From Echinarachnius parma (taxonomy: Eukaryota; Echinodermata; Echinoidea; Clypeasteroida; Echinarachniidae), in the NCBI GenBank assembly GCA_037951105.1, contig JBAMJV010003348.1, forward strand, positions 62,001 to 126,000: a DNA stretch of 64,000 nt, written 5' to 3'. Position 1 is the stretch's first letter. Every line of letters begins with the position of its first letter. This document shows positions 1 to 9,700 of this stretch, piece after piece. A model generated the notes under the pieces. The model ran no database searches and was not told where the DNA came from. It was given only the letters and a program-made list of their open reading frames with translations. A program made the position numbers and the translations under genes.

Positions 1-562
1 TACTTGTGTTTTTTACTTGCCGGGTTCCCAATATACTCGATTTGGGGGAATATGCAAATTAGGTAAAATACATAATTATGCAAATAATATGCATTACTAG
101 AGGTTGCCACGATGGCAACTCATCTTTGATATCTTAAATACATACTTAGAACATAACTGACAAATAATAATCCGGAATTATTTCTTATTAGGGGCTGTAG
201 CCACTGAAAATCAATAATATTCATAAATATGCAAATTAGGGGCAGCCATCTTGAATTTCAGAGTGTTTCCCATACAGCACTTACAAACGAGCACCGGAAA
301 TGGAATCCTTGCCCCAAAATACCATAGAATACTAGTTTTTATCAAAATTGTACTATTCCTAGATAGAAAATGACCCCTGACCTTATTTCAAAAAAATGCA
401 AATTAGCTCATTATCTTTAAAATCGCCAAAATGCACCCTGGGACCAAAAATAAAAAATGGAAACATCACTTTTTATCATCAGTAATGTATTTAGACCAAA
501 TTAAAAAGTGTTTCCAAGATTATAGCAAAAAAAATTGCTGCTTTACATAACCTGATAGACTA
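1..562. other. AT-rich stretch, no gene seen
   Basis: AT-rich sequence with recurring ATGCAAATTAG-like words and a small palindrome around GTTGCCACGATGGCAAC (about 105-119). No exon-like open frame or RNA gene was recognised. It may be degraded mobile-element sequence. Confidence 0.5.
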
Positions 563-722
563 CTGTTGCAGAAAGAGATGCAATCAATTGTAAAGTTGCA
601 CAAAATTGAAAGTCATATCATGTGACTAAATGTGCAAATCTGATTGGTTCAAATGTGCATTTTTCCGACTTGCAATTAATTGCAACTTTACAATCAATCG
701 CAATTCTTTCTGCAACGGGGCC
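563..722. mobile_element. Short palindromic MITE, GTTGCAGAAAGAG family, copy 1
   Basis: About 160 bp with inverted ends: GTTGCAGAAAGAG on the left, CTTTCTGCAACGGGGCC on the right. The interior carries complementary words (GCAATCAATTGTAAAGTTGCA and TGCAACTTTACAATCAATCG), so the whole unit can fold into a hairpin. Other copies lie near 5744, 59293, 60848 and 61008. It has no coding capacity and is a non-autonomous DNA element by structure. Confidence 0.75.
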
Positions 723-829
723 TATATCAGATAACCGTTATTATTTATTATCATCTTATTCAACATACATGTATTTGTTTACTCCCTCACAATCACACAA
801 GGTCAGGAATTGTTATATCAAATCTTAAA

Positions 830-1310
830 TTAAACCATTTCTAGATGTATATCTTACTCCTAATGTGAACTGGGTTTAAAACCTGTGGCACAACTGATGA
901 TAAGGGATTTAAATGAAACCATTTTCTGGACCATTACAGAAATGTCTCAATACTAATGTGAAAGGGCTTTAAAAACGTGTGGCATAACCGATGATAAGGG
1001 ATTTAAATGTTAAACCATTTTCTGGACCATTTCAGAAAATGTCTCAATACTAATGTGAAAGGGTTTTTAAAAAGAGTGGCGCGATGGCATGAGGAGAGGT
1101 TTAATAAATTAATGAGCTGCGTGAGTTTGGGAAACTTGGATGTGAATCAAAATCCCACCCTCTATTGCAAGGAGTAGGAGATACATGCATTAACTCCCTC
1201 ACAATCACATATTAAAGTCCCAGCATTTCTAGACAATGTGAAAGGGGTTTAAACAGAGTGGCGTGATGGCATGAGGAGAGGTTTAATGAGCTGCGTGAGT
1301 TTGGGAAGCT
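830..1310. repeat. Degenerate tandem repeats of about 115 bp
   Basis: Units share AAACCATTTTCTGGACCATT, TCTCAATACTAATGTGAAAGG and GATGATAAGGGATTTAAATG, at about 830, 920 and 1010. The segment GTGGCGTGATGGCATGAGGAGAGG at about 1075 recurs at about 1257, so a larger block was duplicated as well. No gene is evident. Confidence 0.65.
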
Positions 1311-1349
1311 TGGATGCCCTGGATGTCACACAAACTCTCCTCTCCTCTC

Positions 1350-1905
1350 CTTGATGGCTACCCTCAAGGCAGGGAGTGGGAAGAAACACGCACACACAAA
1401 CAGATCTTAAATACAAACAAGCATGCATGCTCACCAAAAAAAATAAAATCATTCACACAAACGTTCTCCTTGATGGCTGCCCTCCAGGCAGGGAGTGGGA
1501 AGAAACACACACACACACACACACACACACTCAAACACACACAAATACTCACACACAAACAGATCTTACATACACGCTCACACACAAACAAACAAACACC
1601 CACTTTCACACAAACACATTTTCCCTTTGATTGCTAGCCTAAAGGCAGGGAGTACGGAAAAGTTAGTAACATGCACACACACTAACATACTTACACTTAT
1701 TCGGCATCCCCCTTTCTACATTACACACACATAGATATTAACAAACGAACAAGTTAAAGACAAATTCAGTATCCCCCTCCCTTTCAATTACTAACATGCA
1801 CACACACAGAGAAACAAACAAACACACATTCTCTTTTACACATATACTGTAAGTTCTCTTTTATGATGCTGCCCTGAAGAAATGGAGTGGGATATAATGT
1901 ACACA
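1350..1905. repeat. Compound minisatellite with CA microsatellites
   Basis: Four decaying units carry CCTTGATGGCTGCCCTCCAGG followed by CAGGGAGTGGGAAGAAACAC, at about 1350, 1470, 1628 and 1863. Each is followed by an (AC)n-rich tract of variable length. Open frames here on both strands are low-complexity Thr/His or Val/Cys translations of the CA repeat, not genes. Confidence 0.75.
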
Positions 1906-2459
1906 CGCACGCACAAACATACTCACAGTGAAATAGTCAAAGAAAATAGGAAATAGCATTGTGCACATCAATAATTCTGGATCTAATGACGCACAAGAAT
2001 CACAAGTGCCCTGCCACACCGACCCCAACATCAAAGTACATGAGATTATATGTCTCGCTCGTCTTTGAAAAAATAGAAGGTAGAAAGGCAGCAAATATGG
2101 CAGCAAATAATTAATTGCCTGAAAACTGAAGAAAAATCAGTCACATTTTGCCTGCAGTTGATAAGATTAGCCTGAAAATCACACAGAAAAGAATCTTCGA
2201 TGGAGAATATGCCTTCCAAAAACGTATTGCCAAAAGCTCCCCACTTGAGACTGGCTGAATATATAATTTTTAGGAAGTACTTGTAAGTATCCACTACACA
2301 TAATAGCCAAACATCTCAATGATTTATTAATAGTAAGATGTACATTAACTCATTCCAGACTACTAGTACTTGTTTGATTTGTGTGTGCAGTTTGTGGCAG
2401 ATCATAAATGTTAGAAAATGTTAAAAAGGGGGGAAGAATAAATGTACAGGTACATTAAT

Positions 2460-2800
2460 TCAGGCCATGTTCTTGGCTACATCTTACATGGAGAATATCT
2501 CCCATCCTCTCCCAATATATAAGACAACATCAAGCTAAGAGCCCCTGGACCCCCAACAGGGGCTCTGCCCAATCTTTCCTTGCCAATGAGTAACGTCATT
2601 GAAATAGGGAAAGATTTGATATTATAATCTGGCTACACCTAGCAACAACATCTCTCAACCTCTTTGACTAGAATTGTTTGTGTGCTAAGATCCCCTGGGC
2701 CCCTATTAACAGGGGCTCAGCTGGCTGCTCTACCCAATAGGAATGAATGTTGGGAAGGATTTACTTATTATCTGGTACACCTACGTGAATTCATCTCCCA
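2460..2800. repeat. Tandem duplication, two units of about 160 bp
   Basis: Both halves contain a GGCTACA... start, an ATCTC(CC/TC)AACCTCT block, CTAAGA(G/T)CCCCTGG, then CAGGGGCTC, CCCAAT and a GGGAA(A/G)GATTT end. The units start near 2472 and 2630. The unit resembles no known gene. Confidence 0.55.
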
Positions 2801-2844
2801 TTCTTTCTCACTACAAAAAATATAAGATGCATCACTGCTTATTT

Positions 2845-3560
2845 CGTGTAGACTCTGGGCACTATCAACTGCAATTTGTGGCATTGCCTACAAAAAGGAT
2901 TCCCTCTTGCTGTTACTTGATTATTAGCTCAGAGTCTGGTTAATAAAATAATGTTATATCATGCAAAATAATATTTAACATGTTTTTTTTTTTTTTTTTT
3001 TACTGATCCAATTAGTACATTCTAAAGTAATGTTTCAGCTAACATCAAAACATAAAATTAGTATGTTGTTACTAGTAATACTTTTTGTTGCCGCTACCGG
3101 TCTTCCTACCCCAACCTATTTTCCCCTCGTAAGAAATATCTCGTTAGCTTTATCATTGCTTATTTGCCTAGATGCAGGACACTATCGCGCTGCACTTTGC
3201 GGCGCTGCCTACAAACAAGGACTCCCCGTTGTTATTACCTGCTGAACGGCCCTGAGACACGCGACTAGAAGCCTTAACCCTCTCAGTGGCGGAAGCAACG
3301 TGTCAGTGTATAATTACCAATAGCCTTTTCACGTTGTGGTAGTGCAGAAGTTAAAGGCCTCGGGATGCCTACAAACGAAGTACAATGTATTCCCTGATGT
3401 TCTTACCTGCTTAACAGCCTGTGCCAAGAACTGCAAAGTAAATCTTAACCCTTTGAGTTTGAGTGACATATGCAGGTACAGTTTGTGCATTAAATCTAAT
3501 ATCATGTTGTAGTACTGTGGGGGTTAAAAGCCCTGAGATGCTGCAAATTGAAAGCTGCTT
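2845..3560. repeat. Decayed repeats around a GCCTACAAACAAGGA core
   Basis: A block of the form GGCACTATC.RCTGCA.TTTG.GGC followed by TGCCTACAAA occurs near 2857, 3177 and 3365, with shared tails containing TTACCTGCT and TTAACCCT. A T tract of about 19 bases lies near 2983-3001. No gene was recognised. Confidence 0.45.
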
Positions 3561-3640
3561 TATTACCTCACCTAGATAAGAAGTGGCTGTAAATAGGGCT
3601 TTGATTTAATTTGTGATGATGAAACTCATCCCTAGGCAAA

Positions 3641-3910
3641 GCCTCCACACTAAGTTTTTTTTTCTCTACTGGCCCATTCGGGCAGGTAAAATCAGAAATG
3701 TTTACATTTTACTTGCCTCGATATAAAATTGACTTGCCCTCTTACTTCTAGATGAGATATACACACATGAAATTATATTGTTCCATCATAGTTGAACAAT
3801 TATTTATTTGCCCCATCGGGCAAGTAAACTAGACAGTTTGTGAAATTTTACTTCCCCGGCATCAGTTTTTACTTGCCCTGGGCAAGCTGGCAAATGCTAG
3901 TGTCGATACC
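3641..3910 (+). mobile_element. CTTGCCC-rich element, copy 1
   Basis: Starts GCCTCCACACTAA and ends TGCTAGTGTCGA. These are imperfect inverted ends, since CCTCCACACTA matches the complement of TAGTGTCGAGC. The interior holds several hairpin words of the type TTGCCC...GGGCAAGTAAA. Related copies are at 3951, 10603, 12441, 31051 and 44527. There is no coding capacity. It is a non-autonomous element of unassigned class. Confidence 0.7.
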
Positions 3911-3950
3911 TGAGGGATGTATACATCCAAGCGAAGGGCAGGGCACTAGG

Positions 3951-4238
3951 ATACTAGCACTTGCCCAAATGCCCGGGACAAGTACAAAATCACATCGGGC
4001 AAGTAACATTTCCTTAATAGTCTAGTTTGGTTGCCCCAAAAAAAGATATAATTTAATTGCCCTCTTACTTCTAGATGAGATTTATATACATTATAAAATT
4101 ACATTGTTCTCTCTTAGATGAACAATCATTTTGTTGCTTGATCGGGCAAGCAAACTAGGAAATTTATTAAATTTTACTTGCCAGACACCAATTTTTACTT
4201 GCCCCGGACAAGCGGACAAGTGTTAGTGTTGAGACTGG
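3951..4238. mobile_element. CTTGCCC-rich element, fold-back copy 2
   Basis: The left part (3951-4035: CTAGCACTTGCCC, GTCTAGTTTGGTTGCCC) is the family's right end in inverted orientation. The right part (4058-4238: CCTCTTACTTCTAGATGAGA ... AGTGTTGAGACTGG) is the forward right half. The copy is therefore two inverted right halves joined, a rearrangement typical of aberrant transposition or repair. Confidence 0.6.
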
Positions 4239-5743
4239 GATATATCACAATAAGCAAGGGTTGTAAATGGTTCTTTTATTAAAGGAGCTTCTCAATTGCT
4301 TGGATTTTTATCTACAGTTAACCGCAGAGCAATGTGCAGTCCAACTAGACAGGGTGAGCGTCCTATCTTGTTTAATATGTTTGTCACTTTGGGATGCGTC
4401 ACAGCTGATCAGCAGCAGTAGCCGGGAGAGTAACAATCAATTAAATGCACATATGGCAGTCAGTACACTTTGTGACTGGTCAATAAACAAATGTCTACTG
4501 ACAGAAGAATTATCAGCAGATTGATTTGATTATCATTCAGCTGTTGGTCGTTACCATATTTATCATGCATTATATTAAAAAGACATTTTAGTCTGTGAAT
4601 TATTTAGATCTAATTCTTTCATATCATATTCATGATACAAATTTATAAACTAAAGATTAGTCATAGCATATTTTTCACAATTTGTTCACAATTTCAAAAT
4701 TTTTCACACACTATACAAATCATTAGTGATTTAAAAAAATATATAATTATAAGTGCTCATAGCCTAAATCTTTAATCTCATTCATGCACTTACGTCATTC
4801 ACTCCTTAGCAGAAATTAAAATTTCTCTTTCCCTTCTTGTTCCCTCAACATAAAAATATTTCAATCTTGTAAAAGTCACATCTAAAATTGATCCGACTTC
4901 CCCAACCGTCCCAGTCCAATTCACTTCACGATTCACTGCACAACACAAATGCTAGCAATCCATTGATTAAATGCGGGGAGGAGCATTTACATTACAACAT
5001 TTTTCATTACGACAGTTGTGTCTTTAACAGAAGAATTGCCTTTTCTTGCTTCAATGAGCCCATTTCTCTTGTTTTCTTCCCATAAATTGATTCGCAGGAA
5101 TTTTGGAGTCTGTCTGGTCGTCTCCACGGCCAATTTCAGCAGGAACTGGAGCAAAACACTTGGGATTGATCTAAACGAGTGTTCGGATGAGCAACATATT
5201 AGATTCTTAAAGACATGCACTCCTCATTTCAACTCTCTCTATATAGTAAAACAAGAAGTGTGGAGGGTTGCATTTACTTGCAAATAAAGGTTTGACCTTG
5301 ATGTAAGAGAAGGTGCCATAAAGTTTTGTTCGGCGCAATGAACGCATTCTATTTAAGGTAAGAATTCTCCAAAAAGGGATATCTGCCTCATCTAGTGTTA
5401 GGAGTAGTAGTATTATCTCCAAGTACAAAAGTACCTTAAATGCATCATACATATTCAAGGAATTATCAGTAAAAATCCATGTATACTTAGATTCCATTTG
5501 CATCTTATTTTTGAAAAAGCCGTCATTTAGATAATCTCATGAGCCACATTTTCATTTCCCGCAGATCACCACCACTAGTCATCTAAATGCAAATTAGCAG
5601 AGCAGTTTTGACCCCCGCCATCTCAAAATGAGCCCCTGCACGAAGTAACTAACTACAATATTGTCTACCCCATTAAAGCCATTGAAGTGCAAGTTCTGGA
5701 GAGCACTCTATCTACCCTGAAAGGCTCATTACTTAGTGTTTCA
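4239..5743. other. No gene recognised
   Basis: AT-rich, with scattered short open frames. The longest, near 5018-5287, lacks recognisable homology and convincing splice context. A 36-bp segment at 4318-4353 sits between splice-like signals, but nothing else supports an exon. Considered intronic or intergenic. Confidence 0.5.
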
Positions 5744-5901
5744 GGGGGCGCTGCACAACGAGTTGTGATTAATCGCAAGTCAGTAAATACGCACATTTTA
5801 GCCAATCAGATTTGCGCATTTAGGCGCATTTTGTGACTTGCGATGAATCGCAACTTTGTGATTGACTGTGATTGATCGCAACTCTTTATGCAAAACCCCC
5901 G
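5744..5901. mobile_element. Palindromic MITE, GTTGCAG family, diverged copy
   Basis: Has the family's order of words: an inverted start near GCACAACGAGTTG, TTAATCGCAAGTCAG, the conserved middle AGCCAATCAGATTTGCGCATTTA and an end GATCGCAACTCTTTATGC. The ends are more diverged than in the copy at 59293. Confidence 0.6.
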
Positions 5902-5934
5902 TGGTCATGATGATGTTTCCTTTTACAAAACAAA

Positions 5935-6090
5935 GGTACATTCAAACATACTTTGTGACTACCTGTCTATAAGGATCGGAATATTTGACTCCCCTTAAGA
6001 GTATTTCCACGTCATTGAACCTGTCTTTAAAGGTCACCTATTCATAAAGACCTCTTATATTCTGGATCTCTTTGGAGATCTTGGAAAATT
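5935..6090. repeat. CCTGTCTATAAAG-type degenerate repeat
   Basis: Contains CTACCTGTCTATAAGGATC and AACCTGTCTTTAAAGGTCACC. Similar CAGGTGGTCTTTATAGACAGG words occur near 32100 and 32690-32880, and in inverse form near 35600. No coding signal. Confidence 0.4.
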
Positions 6091-6215
6091 GTTTAAAGCT
6101 AAACTCAGGAAACCTGTAAAATGGGTTTTACAAAACAAACATGGCACCAAAGAGTTCTTTCAAACATAACTAAGTTATACAAACTTTCTTTGCTTTGAAA
6201 TAGTCACACAATTGC

Positions 6216-6300
6216 TTGCCCTACCTTGCTCTTCTTATAGCTACTAGTTGTCATGAAATGTTCTCCCAGAGCCTAGAGCTTGTGGGGGATTTTGGGGACA
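6216..6300 (-). pseudogene. Decayed copy A of the FEZ exon at 6581-6707
   Basis: On the minus strand this reproduces the 3' part of the FEZ exon: the word for ATGACAACTAGTAGCTAT, encoding MTTSSY, is followed by AAG-AAG-AGC-AAG-GTA. Upstream, the frame equivalent to SRELQAL contains a stop (CTC TAG GCT), so it is not a usable coding exon in that frame. It lies about 370 bp downstream of the true exon in the direction of the gene. A second copy at 6403-6498 argues for serial local duplication followed by decay. Confidence 0.65.
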
Positions 6301-6402
6301 ACTATTCGCTAGGAACTGTTGTCAGGAATATCTGCAGAGCTTTCACGCATGGCAACAACGGAGTCTCACAAAACGAGCATAGCAACACAGTCATAGGTCA
6401 GG

Positions 6403-6498
6403 CAAACATACCTTGTGCCACCTCTCTCTCCTCACAGATACTGGTTGTCATGGAACCTTCACACAAGAACTAGAGCTTTAAGGAGATGTCAGGACAGT
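6403..6498 (-). pseudogene. Decayed copy B of the FEZ exon at 6581-6707
   Basis: Shares GGTCAGGCAAACATACCTTG with the donor side of the real exon, so the duplication took in intron as well as exon. On the minus strand it keeps the donor (CACAAG then GTATG) and the MTTS codons. The equivalent of the ELQAL codons contains a stop (CTC TAG TTC). The unit spacing of about 170-190 bp from copy A and from the exon indicates tandem duplication. Confidence 0.7.
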
Positions 6499-6580
6499 GG
6501 ACACTCTAGCAAATCTCAATAACACTCCTTTCAGGAATATTTGGAATCTCACAAAATGAACATAGGTCAGGCAAACATAC

Positions 6581-6707
6581 CTTGTGCCACCTTGCTCTCC
6601 TCATAGCTACTGGTTGTCATGGAGCGTTCTCTCAGGGCCTGGAGCTCTCTGGAGATGTTGGACAGCCGATCCTCTTCTATGATCTCATCTGGCGTTGTGT
6701 CTGTTGA
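6581..6707 (-). CDS. FEZ-like exon (QEMQAL region)
   Basis: 127 nt between an acceptor ending ATGCTCAG and a donor CAAG/GTATGT. It opens in phase 0 as STDTTPDEIIEEDRLSNISR, continues with ELQALRERSMTTSSYEESKV and ends in phase 1. The sequence is acidic then helical, as expected just after the TADEVIEEL block. Decayed copies of this exon lie at 6403-6498 and 6216-6300. Confidence 0.7.
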
Positions 6708-9700
6708 CTGAGCATCCAAGCAAGAAAATAAGGAAGAGAAATACAAGTTAACACATTTTCATCTAGGCTTAATGTTACACTTTGGATGGGTAACTATGGC
6801 ACATTTCAATTCACTTTAAACACAACAAGAGAAAATAGAGCAATCGACTGTGCGCAGTTAGCACACATGTCTCGGCAAAGTCTGGTGACCCATAACATAT
6901 GACTGACCGACAACCTAAAATCATATCTCCTGACCATATCTTGGCAGAGGCATACAAATTAAAGTAACTGTACTCTTTTATCTGATTTCACCTCTGTCTA
7001 AAGACAGATGCGACATTTAAAATTAGTAAAATATGATGTGTTCAAGTCTATCCAATTAAGCAGTCAGCACTGTACATACAAAAAAAATTTTGTGGACATA
7101 CCTGGAACATTTCATCAAGTTCCTCAATTACTTCATCCGCTGTGACCACGGGCGTGTCCATATCGTCGTCGACGTCGTGATGAGACCGGGAGGAGAGGAT
7201 CATCGAGTGCAAGTCCAAGCTCTGCAAAAGCTCCTCATCTTCCACTAGGTCCAGGTCTTCGTTGTGGGGCTATAAGGACCAAAGTACAAGATACAACAGT
7301 ATAAATGATCTCATGCCCAGCAAAAAAACAAATAATGTGACTATCTTAGCCATTTATGTTCAGGTCTACGCTGTGGAGCTATCAAGGCAAGACATGTGTC
7401 ATTACGCTGGGTTAATTTAAATTGGAAAACGGTTAATTCGCCTTTGAAACTGTACATTTAGTTTTTTTTATTCCTGCTGCAATAAGTATAAGTTAAGTTC
7501 AAGTTCATTTAAATATTATCCAAATACCTTTTCTTTTTTTTTAACATGCAACCTTAATAGAAATACAAAGTACATAAATATACTCAAATCAATGAATAGC
7601 AATCAACAATAAAATAAGAAAGCAAGAAAATTTGACTGTTTTGATTAATAAGATTGAGTTTATTTTGATAAGACAATTAATTCACCCTTTTTCCACAACT
7701 TCCCTTCAAATTGGTAGAAATGTTGAAAGGGATTAGGTCATTTTGTTGATATGTGCGAAAACTGGCATGTTTGATACAATGTTTAATTTGGCTATCTGAT
7801 GTGTCCACTAAGAAATATGTGAAAATTTTTATGTTAAATTGATGTTTTATGGCCAAGTTATGAGCGAAGGTGCAAAGTGATATTTACAGATTCATTGCAC
7901 TGCCTTTGTTGGCAGTTATAACTCTCCAGTGGATAATTTAAAATCCAAACACTTCAGTCGTAAATATCTTTTTAACGAAAGACAAATTTGGAAAACCAAA
8001 AGCTGTTCAATGCTTCTATTAGTAACACAAATACAACAAGGTATGAGAGAACCACTGGAGTTATGAATTAGTTTTGTGGATGTTGTCAATGTTACTAGAT
8101 CCTTTTAAAGGGATCTAGTAACTTTGTTGACATGTGCAAAAAGTGATGAATGGTTGATGCAATGTATAATAATGGCAACAGAAATTGTCTTTGCAAATTA
8201 AAAATGACAAACAATCATGCTAATATAAACTTTTAAAGGGACTAAGTAACATTGTCCAAATCCTCAAAATCCAATTGGATTTCTAGCGGTTGTTATCTCA
8301 TATGTCCACAGGGTACTGTGTGAACATTTCAAGTCAAATGGACATTGCATGGCCAAGTAATGAGCGAAAATGCAAAGTGATAGTCACTAACTCACTGCAC
8401 TCACTTTGTACACGGTAAGAAAAACTCCAGGGGAGTTTTTCTTATCTGAATACTTCGATCGTACATATCTTTGTAACGAAAGGGAAATTTGAAAAACCGA
8501 AACCTGTCCCATGATTTTATTGGCAATACGAATACAACAAGGTATGAGGGAACCGCTAGAATTAAAATTTTATTTTGAGGATTTGAACAATTGTACTAAG
8601 TCCCTTTAAGTTATATCCTACTTGACATGTTCATATCTTATGCAGATAATGTCCCCACTTTATGAAAAAATCCCTAGAATCCCTCTACGGAAAAATTTAA
8701 CTGTGTTGTCAATCTAATGTCAACAAATGTCTCCAATTATTGGGAAACTAGTTCAATTTCAAATGCAGAACTTGTACAACAATAAAAAATAAATAAAAAT
8801 AAAATAAAAAACAGAAAAATTAAGTACCTTCATGAAAATAAAATGAGAATGGGTTGCCAACAAATATATCCAATTATCGGGAAACTAGTTCAATTTAAAA
8901 TGCAGAACTTAGAAATGTGCAGCTGTCGGCCAGAAATGGAATTTAAACATTCATATTTCCAGCCAGGGTTGCTATGCTGCTAAGCTTCCCTAAGGGCACG
9001 CTTCACTATGATATGCGGGCTCCATACAAAATTCATAATATAACATAAATCTTACATGCACATGTCATACATTATATAAAATTGGTATTCGGAGCCAGCC
9101 ACGACCGCCGCGCATTGAGAACCGGTACAGCACTGAACAGACGCTAGAGGTAAAGAACTCAAATCCAAGATGTCCGCCTGCTCGCTCGCATTCATAAATC
9201 ATCTATTTATCCCACAACCCTGAATGCACGCATAAATCTCTCCCTTGCAGCTACTGCTCGCAAATTTTGCTCGTTTTTTTGTTTTGTATTCCTCTGCCAT
9301 ATTGAACCCATTGAGGGCTATGACAGAGCTATCTCAAACTCGGTTCTATATTGCAATGATATAAATCAAAACTTGTTTGCCTTGTGACCCAGTCAAGTTA
9401 AAAAAGATATATTCAAGTTCTAATGGTCCAAAATCTGTATCTGGCGCCCCCAAACATACATAAACATTACATATTCTGTTGTATTTAATTGCCGATTCGG
9501 GCCAGTGGAATGAAGCATCAAAGAAATGTGGCCAGAAGCTAATTTTTAGTGGTGCTAGGTCAGCAGGCCCCGTGCTAATTTTCAGCATTTTATATTGCAA
9601 GAGTGTGTTACATTCCTTCATGTACTTGCCTTCAAATGGCATTCAATTCTGTTAAATTTACTTGCTGATTTCTCCTGCTTGCCGAGACAAAGCTTTTTGT

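Noticed and set aside
1314-1734. Overlapping Thr/His-rich frames on the plus strand and Val/Cys-rich frames on the minus strand
   Set aside because: Translations of CA microsatellites.
4318-4353. 36-bp microexon (LTAEQCAVQLDR) between splice-like sites on the plus strand
   Set aside because: No partner exons, no family match, and such short AG...GT intervals occur by chance.
5018-5287. 89-codon plus-strand frame and its minus-strand shadow
   Set aside because: No recognised homology, no splice or start context, AT-rich surroundings.
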